A stretch of DNA of 64,000 nucleotides from Microcoleus sp. AS-A8 (GCA_039962225.1 JAMPKV010000004.1:310001-374000); one strand, 5' to 3'; counted from the stretch's first letter, positions 7,991 through 17,413 are shown. Program-made: numbers and translations. The notes: generated by a model not told the origin, from the sequence alone.

Positions 7991-9481
7991 GTGACAAATC
8001 AAAATCGCTCCCCATGGGATGCTGGCAGATTTTTAGAAACACTGACCTACTTTGAGGTTATTCCTTTTCTGAGCTGCCTAAAGCGGCTATTTACAAATCG
8101 TGCCAAAAACAAAACAGAAACTCAGGGCGGAAGTCAAACAATGGGAGTGATACTCGTAGCTGGGGCAACAGGTGGCGTCGGGAAGCGAGTCGTGCGTCGT
8201 CTAATTGAGCATGATTATCCGGTGCGGGCGCTAGTTCGGGATGCTGAGAGAGCGCGGGAGATACTCGGCGAGAAAGTAGAACTGTTCGAGGCAGATATCA
8301 CCCTCCCAGACACACTCACTCCTCAACTGATGAACAATGTTTCTGCTGTTGTGTGTTGCACGGGTGTCCGGGTGCAACCTGTTGAAGGGGACACCCCTGA
8401 CCGTGCTAAATACTATCAAGGCATCAAATTCTATATGCCAGAAGTTGTGGATAGCCCGGAAATCGTGGACTATCAGGGTATCCAGAACCTCGTGCAAGCC
8501 GCCGCGAGAAGTCTGCCAAAAGCAGCGTCAACACTACTGTTTGATTTTAAAAATCCCACAGACCAATTAAAAGAAACTTGGGGAGCTGTCGATGATGTGG
8601 TGATGGGTGGAGTGAGTGAGAGTTCGATGCGACTGATTGAGCAAGCCGCTCTATTCAGTGGTAACGTCTCAACAGCCAACTCTGGGGGATTTGCTTCCGT
8701 TCGCACACGTAATTTTGACTCACCCCTAAATTTGACGCAGTACGAAGGCATCGAATTGCGAGTCAAAGGAGATGGACAGCGTTATAAGTTCATCCTCAGA
8801 TCAGATGCTAAATGGGATGGTATTTCCTATTGTTATTCTTTCGATACCGAGAGCAACCAGTGGATTGATGTTCGCGTTCCCTTTGAGGCGTTGATTCCCG
8901 TCTTTCGTGCCAAAACATTGCAAGATGCTCCCGCCTTCGATTCCAGCCAAGTCTATGCCGTGCAACTGATGCTCAGTAAGTTTGAGTACGATGGGGGACT
9001 GAATCCAAAATTTGCACCGGGTGGTTTTGCCTTGCAAGTAGAAAGCATCAAAGCCTATGGGGGGGCGACTAAGCCACAGTTCATCATGATTAGCTCTGCT
9101 GGGGTAACCCGTCCAGGGCGTCCGGGGATCAATTTAGAGGAAGAACCCCCAGCGGTGCGGATGAACGACCAACTCGGAGGAATCCTCACCTGGAAGCTTA
9201 GGGGTGAAGATGCTGTACGCGAGAGTGGAGTAACTTACACCATCATTAGACCCTGTGCCTTAACGGAAGAACCAGGAGGAAAAGGATTAGTGTTCGAGCA
9301 AGGCGACAATATTCGGGGTAAAGTGAGTCGCGAAGATATTGCTGGACTTTGTCTTCAGGTCTTAGAGCAACCGAAAGCTTGCAACGTCACTTTTGAAGTG
9401 AAAGAAGTAGAGAGTTTTAATAGTTCCCACAACTGGGACAGTCTGTTCTCCAGTCTCAAACCAGAGAGTTGTGATACATGA
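7991..9481 (+). CDS. NAD(P)-binding SDR protein with inserted CIA30 domain
   Basis: A 496-residue protein. An atypical SDR/NmrA-like Rossmann domain starts with GATGGVG at residues 58-64. At about residues 182-358 it is interrupted by a CIA30 domain (FDFKNPTD, WGAVDDVVMGGVSES, NSGGFASVRTR, YEGIELRVKGDG). The Rossmann fold then resumes (MISSAGVTRPGR, TIIRPCALTEE, VSREDIAGLCLQVLE). This arrangement is known in cyanobacteria and chloroplasts, where CIA30 relatives are linked to assembly of photosynthetic or NDH complexes; the exact role here is inferred. The GTG start at 7991 has GAGGCG 6 bases upstream; the first 48 residues are poorly conserved in character. Confidence 0.85.
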   Translation: MTNQNRSPWDAGRFLETLTYFEVIPFLSCLKRLFTNRAKNKTETQGGSQTMGVILVAGATGGVGKRVVRRLIEHDYPVRALVRDAERAREILGEKVELFEADITLPDTLTPQLMNNVSAVVCCTGVRVQPVEGDTPDRAKYYQGIKFYMPEVVDSPEIVDYQGIQNLVQAAARSLPKAASTLLFDFKNPTDQLKETWGAVDDVVMGGVSESSMRLIEQAALFSGNVSTANSGGFASVRTRNFDSPLNLTQYEGIELRVKGDGQRYKFILRSDAKWDGISYCYSFDTESNQWIDVRVPFEALIPVFRAKTLQDAPAFDSSQVYAVQLMLSKFEYDGGLNPKFAPGGFALQVESIKAYGGATKPQFIMISSAGVTRPGRPGINLEEEPPAVRMNDQLGGILTWKLRGEDAVRESGVTYTIIRPCALTEEPGGKGLVFEQGDNIRGKVSREDIAGLCLQVLEQPKACNVTFEVKEVESFNSSHNWDSLFSSLKPESCDT

Positions 9482-9526
9482 TTACACCTATATCGTTGCA
9501 AGTGAAAGGTTATCTTCAAAACCCCT

Positions 9527-9568
9527 AACTTTCAACTTTCAACTTTTAACTTTCAACCTTCAACCTTC
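9527..9568. repeat. tandem heptanucleotide repeat (AACTTTC type)
   Basis: Six consecutive 7-mers of the AACTTTC/AACCTTC type lie in register between the SDR-CIA30 gene and sigF. Short tandemly repeated repetitive sequences of 7 bases are typical of filamentous cyanobacteria. Confidence 0.85.
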
Positions 9569-9573
9569 AAACC

Positions 9574-10356
9574 CTAACTCGCAAGACGCTCAGAGGTATG
9601 AGGCTGCAACAGGGAAACTAACTCATTAACTCCCCGTTGTACGTATCGGGATACTGTGATGGGACTGACACCAATCTTTTTCGCCACTTCCTGACGAGAT
9701 AAATCGTGGAAAAACACAAATTCAAGGGCGGCCTGTGTTTTTTGGTCTAGCTGACCGATGGCTCCTTGTAGCTGTTGTCGCTCTTCTTCTCGATGCTGCC
9801 AAGCTTCCTCTTGGGGATCGGTTAGCGTCTCTCCAAAAGTCGTTGGGCTATCCATTGTATGGCCTACCGTCGCATCCAAGCTTAAAGGAAAGCAATTTTG
9901 AGTCGCGAGCTTACTCTCTATCCACTCTTTGAGAGATATGTGTAGAGCTTGAGCAATTTCGGTATCTTTGGGGAGTCGTCCTAGAGTAATGGTTAATTCT
10001 TTCGTGACTCTTCGGCCTTCCCGCTGAATTTCCTGCCAGCGGCGAGGAATCTTGACAAGAGTACCCTTATCACGGATGAAATGTAGCATCTCACCGCGAA
10101 TGTAGGGCATAGCAAACGAACTGAAGGCACAGCCTTGATAAGGGTTGAATCGTTCGATGGCGCGAATCAAGCCAATAAAGCCAATTTGTTGCAAATCCTC
10201 ATAAGATTCGCGACACTGCCGACTGATTCGATAAGCAATCTGTCTCACCAGCCCTGCATTAAGCTGTACTAGCTGATTGCGAACTTTTATAGAAGGATTG
10301 CGATGGTAGGCAATCAAAAGTTCCATGCCCTGAAAACCTACAGACTGAGTTGCCAT
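9574..10356 (-). CDS. sigF: RNA polymerase sigma factor, group 3 (SigF-like)
   Basis: Sigma-70 family factor of the SigB/SigF/SigG type, 260 residues from the preferred ATG at 10356; a TTG start at 10413 would add 19 atypical residues. Region 2 contains YEDLQQIGFIGLIRAIERF and FSSFAMPYIRGEMLHFIRDK, region 3 KIPRRWQEIQREGRRV, and region 4 the helix-turn-helix LSRQEVAKKIGVSPITVSRYVQRG. In Synechocystis SigF controls type IV pilus and motility genes, a possible link to the pilin-like gene 4 kb away. No anti-sigma gene is adjacent; a partner-switching module lies at 50-56 kb. Confidence 0.88.
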   Translation of the reverse strand: MATQSVGFQGMELLIAYHRNPSIKVRNQLVQLNAGLVRQIAYRISRQCRESYEDLQQIGFIGLIRAIERFNPYQGCAFSSFAMPYIRGEMLHFIRDKGTLVKIPRRWQEIQREGRRVTKELTITLGRLPKDTEIAQALHISLKEWIESKLATQNCFPLSLDATVGHTMDSPTTFGETLTDPQEEAWQHREEERQQLQGAIGQLDQKTQAALEFVFFHDLSRQEVAKKIGVSPITVSRYVQRGVNELVSLLQPHTSERLAS

Positions 10357-10680
10357 AATCCAAAAATTCCAGCAGTGGAAACCTCTCTCCTCAAGCCGAC
10401 TTGGTTTTACCAAGCCATCTTGAACTCATTGTCTGTAGAGCCAAAGGATTACACCATCGTTGTTTTACGGAAATAAAAACTGTGAATTTTTTGACGTCTC
10501 CGCATAAATACGCAGATTTCACCCTCCCTGACTGATTCAGAAGACACCCAATCGGGCTTCAAACCAAGGTGCTAAAGCGGGTCTGTTCTTTTCTCTGCTA
10601 AGGTCTGCGGTTGTCAGTCACAATAGAAGCAAATAACAATTACTGTTTGTAAATCATCGGTAACGTTCCGAGGAATTCTC

Positions 10681-11409
10681 ATGAGTAACACCAGTAACTT
10701 TCGTCAGGCGATTCGCGAAGCTAAAGGTCAATCGTTAGTTGGCCCTAACGTGATAGCCAACGCTCTGCCCTTCGTCGGTGGCGGACTTGTCTTAACGGCA
10801 CTCGGCACCTACGGAGGTCTGAGTGTTCTCCGTTCCAACCCAGGACTATTCATGACCACCTTCTGGGTTGCCTTTATTGTTGAAATCGCTCTTTTCTTCG
10901 TCGCGAGTGGCGTTGCCCGAAAAGGGAACAATGGCGTTGCGCTGCCCCTGTTGGCGACTTACAGTCTGCTGTCTGGCTATACCCTCAGTGGTCTGGTATT
11001 CCTGGCTCTGAGAACACCAGGTGTGGGTTTAGCCGGGATTGGCTTTGCGGCATTGAGCTGTGGAGTCACCTTTATTGGTGCTAGACAGATTGGCTCCAAT
11101 TTGTCTGATGAAGACGGCATGGCGTTAACCAAAACAGTACAACTTGGCATTATTGCCCTAGTTGTTGTGGTCGTCGCTCAGGTACTCTTGTCCTTCTTTG
11201 GCATCTACACTCCCTCTTGGTTAGAAATTGGGATTTCTGGCGTTGGAGTCTTGCTGTTTGTCGGTGCCGCTGTCGTGGATTTCTACATCCTGCCTCGCTC
11301 CTACCGTGACGAGGAGTATTTGCCTGCCGCACTCTCGATGTACCTAACTTACATCAACTTGTTCATCTTCATTTTGCGGCTGCTCATCGCCATTAACAGT
11401 CGGGATTAA
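10681..11409 (+). CDS. Bax inhibitor-1/YccA-like membrane protein
   Basis: A 242-residue integral membrane protein with about seven hydrophobic segments between residue 28 and the C-terminus. The order of segments and the conserved FYILPRSYRDEEYLPAALSMYLTYINLFIFILRLL ending fit the Bax-inhibitor-1 (YccA/YbhL) family, which may leak calcium or interact with the FtsH protease in bacteria. An AGGAA element is just upstream of the ATG. A strong terminator follows at 11434. The function in cyanobacteria is not established. Confidence 0.8.
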   Translation: MSNTSNFRQAIREAKGQSLVGPNVIANALPFVGGGLVLTALGTYGGLSVLRSNPGLFMTTFWVAFIVEIALFFVASGVARKGNNGVALPLLATYSLLSGYTLSGLVFLALRTPGVGLAGIGFAALSCGVTFIGARQIGSNLSDEDGMALTKTVQLGIIALVVVVVAQVLLSFFGIYTPSWLEIGISGVGVLLFVGAAVVDFYILPRSYRDEEYLPAALSMYLTYINLFIFILRLLIAINSRD

Positions 11410-11433
11410 CCCAGTTCCATCAACCCAGTTGTG

Positions 11434-11467
11434 GGGGTACGGACTGCCGTACCCCTACTTTTGTTTT
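11434..11467 (+). terminator. intrinsic terminator of the Bax-inhibitor-like gene
   Basis: GGGGTACGG (11434-11442) pairs with CCGTACCCC (11447-11455) across a 4-base loop and is followed by a T-rich tract to 11467. Confidence 0.8.
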
Positions 11468-11533
11468 ACGGGACAAACTCTAGTTACAATCGACAATGCA
11501 ACCCTCAAGTGGTCGCGAAGGACTGCAATTATT

Positions 11534-12641
11534 ATGGACGCATCAGACATTAAACGCGAAGTCGAAACGTTGTCGCACCGCCTGGGTAAAACCCAGGACT
11601 ATCTTTGACGTTGCCGCTCTCAACGCCAAAATTCAAGACTTAGAGCAACTAGCGGCTCAACCCGATTTTTGGGATGATCAAAATGCCGCTCAGCAAACGC
11701 TGCAACAACTCAATGACCTCAAATTCAACATAGAGCAGTACAATCAGTGGCAAGCCAAGCTGGAAGACGCCAAAGCCGTTTTGGAACTGCTAGAACTAGA
11801 AGCTGACACCGCTCTGCTCACAGAAGCTCAAACCAACCTGAATCAGCTCAGCCACGAGCTTGACCGTTGGGAGTTAGAACAGCTCCTCTCTGGCCTCTAC
11901 GACGCCAAAGGAGCCGTCCTCACCATCAATGCGGGAGCTGGGGGTACAGATGCCCAAGATTGGGCAGAAATGCTCCTACGCATGTACACCCGTTGGGCCG
12001 AGAAGCGCGGCTACAAAGTCCACCTGGCGGAAAACTCGGAAGGGGATGAAGCGGGGATTAAGTCCGCCACATTAGAAATTGATGGGCGTCATGCTTATGG
12101 CTATCTGAAAGCCGAGAAAGGAACCCATAGACTCGTGCGAATCTCGCCTTTCAATGCCAACGGCAAGCGTCAAACCAGTTTTGCTGGGGTGGAAATCATG
12201 CCGATGATTGATAATTCAGTTGAGCTGGACATTCCAGACAAAGATTTAGAAATCACAACCTCCCGTGCAGGCGGCAAGGGTGGGCAAAACGTCAACAAGG
12301 TGGAAACAGCCGTGCGGATTCGGCATATTCCCACTGGGGTGGCGGTGCGCTGTACAGAGGAGCGTAGTCAACTGCAAAATAAGGAAAAAGCCCTCGCGAT
12401 TCTTAAAGCTAAGCTGCTGATTATTGCTCAAGAGCAACGCGCTAAAGAAGTTGCTGAAATTCGAGGCGACATGGTAGAAGCGGCTTGGGGTAACCAAATT
12501 CGCAATTACGTCTTCCATCCTTATCAAATGGTCAAAGACTTACGCACGAATGTGGAAACAACGGCCGTCAGCGATGTGATGAACGGCGACCTCGACCCCT
12601 TTATTGAAGCCTACCTGCGTCAGGAAAATCAGCTCATCTAA
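11534..12641 (+). CDS. prfB: peptide chain release factor 2, made by programmed +1 frameshift
   Basis: RF2 terminates translation at UGA and UAA. Reading from ATG 11534 gives 24 codons ([13 protein letters not shown], then RLGKTQDYL) and then an in-frame TGA at 11606-11608. Slipping +1 on CTT-T restores the frame at GAC 11607, giving [16 protein letters not shown] and a 368-residue protein, the normal RF2 length. The SPF codon-recognition tripeptide (RISPFNANG) and the GGQ peptidyl-hydrolase motif ([17 protein letters not shown]) are present. An alternative reading without frameshift from 11496 would give an abnormal N-terminus and is rejected. Low RF2 favours the shift, so the protein autoregulates its own synthesis. 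Confidence 0.95.
11595..11609 (+). promoter_or_regulatory. programmed +1 frameshift site of prfB
   Basis: The sequence is AGGAC TAT CTT TGA C. The slippery CTT at 11603-11605, stop TGA at 11606-11608 and following C match the conserved CUUUGAC site, and AGGA acts as the internal Shine-Dalgarno 3-5 bases upstream of the slippery codon. Confidence 0.92.
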
Positions 12642-12819
12642 AATTTTCCCAGCCACATCCTCACTCAGGTTCCAGCTTGTGGCTGTGGTACATCCAAAAT
12701 TCCAAATCGCTTGACCTTTGCAGAATGCGGTTGGTCTGCCTATAATTGAGCTGCAATTGTAAAGCAAACTGTTACATTAGAAACATAAAAAACCCTTACA
12801 ACTAAACATATTGTTTTTT

Positions 12820-13035
12820 ATGAGCCAGCCATCTTCACCAACCACTGACCAACAACAGAGTCCTCTTGAGGAGACAACGGTGGCAGGAGCCGCCTCAACT
12901 GAACCTAAACCCAGTTACGTCAAGCTCGCCATGCGTAATATGGTACGTAAGCGAGGAAAGTCCCTACAGCATTTCTTCCTGACTACTGTAGGTCTTTTAA
13001 CTGTAATGGTTGGTCTTGCTTATCTCACCCGTTAA
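12820..13035 (+). CDS. DUF3285 small membrane protein
   Basis: A 71-residue cyanobacterial protein from ATG 12820; an upstream TTG at 12811 is less likely. The N-terminal half is Ser/Thr/Gln-rich and disordered. The C-terminal half (YVKLAMRNMVRKRGKSLQHFFLTTVGLLTVMVGLAYLTR) has a basic stretch and one transmembrane helix, the DUF3285 signature. Role unknown. It precedes ybeY by 36 bases and forms, with dgkA and trpG, a gene order seen in many cyanobacteria. Confidence 0.8.
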   Translation: MSQPSSPTTDQQQSPLEETTVAGAASTEPKPSYVKLAMRNMVRKRGKSLQHFFLTTVGLLTVMVGLAYLTR

Positions 13036-13071
13036 ACCTCTAGCAACAAGACCTTAGGAGACAGGACTCAA

Positions 13072-13593
13072 GTGGAAGTCGAAGTGAATGTGCAGGATTA
13101 TTTTTCCACAGCCTCTGAGCCAACCGCTACCGAGGCTGACTCCTTATCCTGCCCAATTTCCACCCAAACCTGGGAACGTTGGTTTGATCGATGGTTAGAC
13201 ACCCTACAATCCGATCTTCCTGCGGCTGACGGCTACGAACTAACGCTTCGTCTCACAGACGATACAGAGATTCAGTCACTCAATGCCCAGTATCGTCATA
13301 AAAATCAACCTACCGATGTACTCGCTTTTGCCGCTTTGGAGGTAAACTCTCCTCAGTTGCCGACTTCCATGCCGTTGTCTTTCCCTTTATATCTCGGTGA
13401 TCTCGTGATCTCTGTCGAAACGGCTGAGCGGCAGGCTCAACAACAAGGGCATTCCTTAAAAACAGAACTAGCCTGGTTAGCTACTCACGGTTTACTCCAT
13501 CTTTTGGGCTGGGATCATCCCGATGAAGAAAGTTTAAAAGAAATGCTGAATCAGCAGGAAATCTTACTTCAGACCGTGGAGCTAACTCTTTAG
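13072..13593 (+). CDS. ybeY: endoribonuclease YbeY
   Basis: A 173-residue rRNA-maturation endonuclease acting on the 3' end of 16S rRNA and in ribosome quality control. The zinc-binding signature [11 protein letters not shown] is near residues 138-148 (three histidines of the HGxLHLxGyDH motif). A preceding TDVLAFAAL block, with [11 protein letters not shown], matches the family. Starts at GTG 13072 with AGGAGA about 14 bases upstream. An N-terminal extension of about 20 residues is common in cyanobacteria. Next gene dgkA follows after 54 bases. Confidence 0.93.
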   Translation: MEVEVNVQDYFSTASEPTATEADSLSCPISTQTWERWFDRWLDTLQSDLPAADGYELTLRLTDDTEIQSLNAQYRHKNQPTDVLAFAALEVNSPQLPTSMPLSFPLYLGDLVISVETAERQAQQQGHSLKTELAWLATHGLLHLLGWDHPDEESLKEMLNQQEILLQTVELTL

Positions 13594-13647
13594 CGATGGT
13601 GATATCTACCGTTTATCAGTGTCCCTTCCCGATGGAATTTAAAGTCA

Positions 13648-14163
13648 ATGGTGTCACAAAAGGCTCAATCTTCTACTTCCGAATACCTTACATCGCACTC
13701 CCTGTCTATACCTTCAGACCTGTCGATGCCCAAGCCAAACCAGTCCGATCCAGTTGTTAACCGAAACAGAGACTTCGCTTGGCAGATTGCCCCGACTTTA
13801 TTCCTTAGTTTTAAATATGCCTGGACTGGAGTCCGCTATGCCTTTATTACCCAACGAAACTTTCGTATTCATACGATTATGTGCACCCTGGCCATTGGCT
13901 TGGGTGTTTTTTTACAGTTAAGTTCTGTGGAAATTGCCGTAATTTCTCTGACCAGTGGTCTGGTAATGGTGATGGAGTTGTTAAATACGGCGATTGAGTC
14001 GGTGGTTGACTTAACCGTTAAACAGTCTTACCATGACCTTGCCAAAATTGCCAAAGACTGTGCAGCCGGTGCTGTTCTTGTCTCGGCGATCGCATCCTTA
14101 TTGGTCGGTCTAGTGCTGATTCTGCCACCGCTATTAACTCGGATTCAATCAGTTTTGTTTTAG
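13648..14163 (+). CDS. dgkA: diacylglycerol kinase family membrane protein
   Basis: A 171-residue integral membrane kinase of the DgkA/undecaprenol kinase family. After about 50 non-conserved residues, three transmembrane helices are visible. The catalytic signature MELLNTAIESVVDL and the later DLAKIAKDCAAGAVLVSAIASL are intact. It phosphorylates diacylglycerol or undecaprenol in the membrane; the substrate cannot be told apart from sequence. It lies between ybeY and trpG in a conserved cyanobacterial block. Confidence 0.9.
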   Translation: MVSQKAQSSTSEYLTSHSLSIPSDLSMPKPNQSDPVVNRNRDFAWQIAPTLFLSFKYAWTGVRYAFITQRNFRIHTIMCTLAIGLGVFLQLSSVEIAVISLTSGLVMVMELLNTAIESVVDLTVKQSYHDLAKIAKDCAAGAVLVSAIASLLVGLVLILPPLLTRIQSVLF

Positions 14164-14238
14164 TTATACAATGACGAGGACTCTCCATTTAAGGTATAAT
14201 TAAGGGTTATCATTGCTCGGCTCGAAGGAGTAGGCTTT

Positions 14239-14880
14239 TTGATCATTGTTATTGACAACTACGATAGTTTTACTTACAACCTGGTGCAGTACCTGGGAGA
14301 ACTCGGTGCACAATTGCCTGTGGCATCTGAAATTCAGGTCTACCGCAATGACAAAATCGACCTCAAGCAAATCGAAGCACTCCAGCCGGATGGAGTTGTG
14401 ATTTCTCCGGGGCCGGGGCGTCCTGAAGATGCTGGAATCTCTTTAGATGTAATTCGTCAGCTTGGTTCGACGCTGCCAATTCTTGGGGTTTGCTTGGGTC
14501 ATCAAAGTATTGGACAGGTCTTTGGCGGAAATATTGTCTCAGCCCCCGTGCTGATGCATGGCAAGACCTCTGAGATCTATCACACAGGTGTTGGGGTTTT
14601 CCGAGGATTAGCTTATCCCTTCATGGCAACTCGGTATCATAGTTTAGTGATTGAGCGCCAAAGCTGTCCAGATATCTTGGAAATCACGGCTTGGGTTGAT
14701 GATGGCACTATTATGGGGGTCAGACACCGGAACTATCCCCACGTTGAAGGCGTCCAATTTCATCCAGAGAGTATTTTGACCGCTTCTGGCAAGCAATTGT
14801 TACAAAACTTTCTAGAATCACTGCCGACGTCACAAAAAAGTATGCAGTGTGTTCAAGAAGTGGGACCTAGCCCCGTGTAA
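14239..14880 (+). CDS. trpG: anthranilate/aminodeoxychorismate synthase glutaminase subunit
   Basis: A 213-residue class I glutamine amidotransferase that supplies ammonia to TrpE or PabB. MIIVIDNYDSFTYNLVQYLGELGA opens the protein. The nucleophile cysteine is in GVCLGHQSIGQVFGG (about residue 84) and the His-Glu pair in VQFHPES (about 174-176). Starts at TTG 14239 with GAAGGAG 8 bases upstream. Probably serves both tryptophan and folate synthesis; a separate pabA was not seen. The C-terminal 20 residues are non-conserved. Confidence 0.92.
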   Translation: MIIVIDNYDSFTYNLVQYLGELGAQLPVASEIQVYRNDKIDLKQIEALQPDGVVISPGPGRPEDAGISLDVIRQLGSTLPILGVCLGHQSIGQVFGGNIVSAPVLMHGKTSEIYHTGVGVFRGLAYPFMATRYHSLVIERQSCPDILEITAWVDDGTIMGVRHRNYPHVEGVQFHPESILTASGKQLLQNFLESLPTSQKSMQCVQEVGPSPV

Positions 14881-15032
14881 GTTATGAAATATGAATAGGG
14901 TTATTGAATGCCCCGTCTCATTTTTTAATGAAGTGAAGCGGTAGTTTAACATTCATACTTTATACTTCATTCTTGACGCTTAAAGTCCTCTTCAACGTCA
15001 GTATTATCACAGGGGAATGAGTTCTAGAAAAT

Positions 15033-15812
15033 ATGAAACGGCGACAGTTAATGCGCTACGCGGGTGCAGGTTTGCTTACGACGATGGGCACAGTCATAGC
15101 TTCTGAATTTAGCCCATCTTTGGCACAAAAACCCAGTGGTGGGCTTTCAGTGCAATGGCTAGGGCATACCTGCTTTTTATTTAGTGGAAATGGGTTGCGA
15201 ATTTTAGTCAATCCCTTTCGGCCGATAGGCTGCACCGCTGGGTATCGCCCACCGAAAGTAGCCGCTGATTTAGTCCTGATCAGTAGCCAGTTGCTGGATG
15301 AAGGAGAAATCGAGGGACTACCAGGAGATCCTCAAATCCTCTATGAACCCGGTGCTTATAAGGTGAGCGGCATACAATTACAGGGAATTAGTATCGCTCA
15401 TGATCGCGAGGGTGGACGCCGATTTGGCAACAATGTCGCTTGGCTATGGAATCAAGGCGGTATCAAGATTCTGCATTTAGGAGGAGCCGCTGCACCCATT
15501 GATCTGGAGCAGAAAATTCTGATTGGGCGTCCTGATCTGGTGCTAATTCCAGTCGGCGGTGGCTCCAAAGCTTATAATCCTGAAGAAGCCAAGCAGGCTG
15601 TGAGTGCACTCAATCCCAAAATGGTGATTCCGACTCACTACCGTACCCAGGCGGCTGATGCCTCAAATTGTGAGATTGTTGCGGTGGATGAGTTCTTAAC
15701 GTTGATGGATGGGATGACAGTACGTCGCGCCAACAGCAATGCGATCGCGCTTAAGTCATCGGATTTGCCGGAGAACGGCTCAGTGGTTCAATTGCTGAGT
15801 TACAACTTTTAG
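15033..15812 (+). CDS. Tat-exported MBL-fold protein with degenerate metal site
   Basis: A 259-residue protein with a twin-arginine-type leader (KRRQLMRYAGAGLL then ASEFSPSLAQ), so probably exported folded. The body resembles UlaG-like metallo-beta-lactamase-fold hydrolases: VQWLGHTCFLF, LVNPF, EPGAYKVSGI, HDREGGRRFGNN, HLGG, VIPTHYRTQ. Where active members have THxHxDH this one has LISSQLLDEGEI, and the HLGD aspartate is glycine. Two histidines (AHDREG and PTHYR) remain. Likely not a normal metallo-hydrolase; function unknown. The next gene is convergent. Confidence 0.8.
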   Translation: MKRRQLMRYAGAGLLTTMGTVIASEFSPSLAQKPSGGLSVQWLGHTCFLFSGNGLRILVNPFRPIGCTAGYRPPKVAADLVLISSQLLDEGEIEGLPGDPQILYEPGAYKVSGIQLQGISIAHDREGGRRFGNNVAWLWNQGGIKILHLGGAAAPIDLEQKILIGRPDLVLIPVGGGSKAYNPEEAKQAVSALNPKMVIPTHYRTQAADASNCEIVAVDEFLTLMDGMTVRRANSNAIALKSSDLPENGSVVQLLSYNF

Positions 15813-15903
15813 CTTAATCCGCACGAAGCGTCACGCTGTACTACGCTAGAGCGTTGGTTCGATTAATGGTAGGGGCAATCCCTCTGTGGTTGCCCCCTCT
15901 CAA

Positions 15904-17256
15904 TTACCGAGAAGAATGCAATATTTGATATTTTTCTGAATAAAGCGCATTAAATTCATCATTGGGTAATAAACCTAATGGATCGAGAGCCAAATGTTTT
16001 TTAATTCCATTCACAAAATACATATCAATATTTCCCTTATTTTTAGCAGCAATTTTTCCCCGATAATCACAATCAAAAAAATCTTTCACCAGATCATAAG
16101 TTGGCTTAGAGATATTAATACAACCCGGAAGGCTTGATGATTCCAATCGGGCGGCTATATTCACCGTGTCTCCCCAAACGTCATAAGAAAATTTTTTCTT
16201 GCCAATCACACCAGCGAGTAAGGGCCCAGAATGAATTCCCAAGCGAATTTCCCAAAAAGGTTGCTGCTTTTGCATTTTTTCATATCTCCGCCAACCCATA
16301 AAAGCTTTAATTTGTAAAGCGGCGAGGACAGCATCAAGAGCATGAGTAGAGCTAGGAGTGGGAATTCCGCCAACACACATATAACTATCACCGATCGTTT
16401 TTAATTTTTCCAACTTGTGGGTTTCAGCCACCATATCAAAGAATGAAAAGCAATAATCCAGTTCACTCACTAACGCTTCAGGAGTGAGTTGTTCCGCGAG
16501 TCGAGTGAAGTCTTTGAAATCCGTAAATAAAATAGAAGCAGACTCATAATGAACCGGTTTGACTTTACCCGTTTGTTTGAGTTCCTCAGCAATCTTTTGG
16601 GGAAGAGTATTCAAAAGCAGTTGGTCAGATTTGCGCCTTTCTTGTTCTAATTCAGAATACAGTTTATTCATCTCCTCCAGCAGTCGATTCATATCCTCAA
16701 AGCGCTTGGCATTTCGGATGGCTGTTGCAACTTGTACAGCCAGTAAGTGAACAATACGTAAATCTTCTTGAGTGTAGGCGTTTGCAAGTGTGGTGGCAAA
16801 GTTAAGTGAACCCAGAATCTGATTTTCGCTTTCCAAAGGAATAATAATCTGCGAAGGATAAGCAGCTAGAAATGTTTTGATATAATCTTGAGGGTTGAGC
16901 TGAGGCTGTCCCGTTCTCAAGGCACGACCAATTGGTTTTTCTTCTAGGAAATCACAGGCGTTATATTCTATTTCAGGACCAAATAGCTTGATCAGGCGGA
17001 AAGAACTGTCATAGTTCTGGAGACAAACACTACAGTGTTTGAAGTCAAGCAACCATTTGGCTTGCTTGCCGACGATTCGCAAAATTTCATTTAAATTGAG
17101 GGAGCGGTTAATCGCATTAGCAATTTCATTCACCGCCGCAATGCGTACCGATAGGGCTTGAACCTCAGTGATGAGGTGTCGGGTTGTCTCGATGAGTTGC
17201 TCCCGATCCTGAGCTTCTAAACTTTTGCTATTAATTGAAAAAGGGTTAGAACTCAT
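15904..17256 (-). CDS. GAF domain class III adenylate/guanylate cyclase
   Basis: A 450-residue protein: N-terminal coiled helix, GAF domain (about 45-195, LNLNEILRIVGKQAKWLLDFKHCSVCLQN), a short coiled coil, then a class III cyclase domain (about 225-425). The domain has the metal aspartates in LFTDFKDFTRL, K.IGDSYMCVGG, and VWGDTVNIAARLES with the transition-state Asn/Arg. Makes cAMP or cGMP; substrate choice is not certain from motifs. Cytoplasmic. Starts at ATG 17256. It is one of two cyclases in this window; the other has a PAS domain. Confidence 0.88.
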   Translation of the reverse strand: MSSNPFSINSKSLEAQDREQLIETTRHLITEVQALSVRIAAVNEIANAINRSLNLNEILRIVGKQAKWLLDFKHCSVCLQNYDSSFRLIKLFGPEIEYNACDFLEEKPIGRALRTGQPQLNPQDYIKTFLAAYPSQIIIPLESENQILGSLNFATTLANAYTQEDLRIVHLLAVQVATAIRNAKRFEDMNRLLEEMNKLYSELEQERRKSDQLLLNTLPQKIAEELKQTGKVKPVHYESASILFTDFKDFTRLAEQLTPEALVSELDYCFSFFDMVAETHKLEKLKTIGDSYMCVGGIPTPSSTHALDAVLAALQIKAFMGWRRYEKMQKQQPFWEIRLGIHSGPLLAGVIGKKKFSYDVWGDTVNIAARLESSSLPGCINISKPTYDLVKDFFDCDYRGKIAAKNKGNIDMYFVNGIKKHLALDPLGLLPNDEFNALYSEKYQILHSSR

Positions 17257-17413
17257 CTAAAAACATCCAAAAAGTCCCTATTTTCAGCGTCGAAACTTGA
17301 TTCAAACAAATAATAGGGAGCAAAGTTAGTGAAGAATTGTAGGATGGAGTTTCACGTTACTCTATTCATACTATTGAGCCGAGCCAGGACGGAGGCATTT
17401 ACAACTGAGCAAT

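Noticed and set aside
11496-11606. Unshifted N-terminus of prfB (frame from 11496)
   Set aside because: The sequence [19 protein letters not shown] does not look like RF2, while the frame from ATG 11534 plus the +1 shift does.
15872-15896. GGGGCAA/TTGCCCC stem between convergent genes as a terminator
   Set aside because: There is no T-tract on either strand; it could be a structural repeat only.
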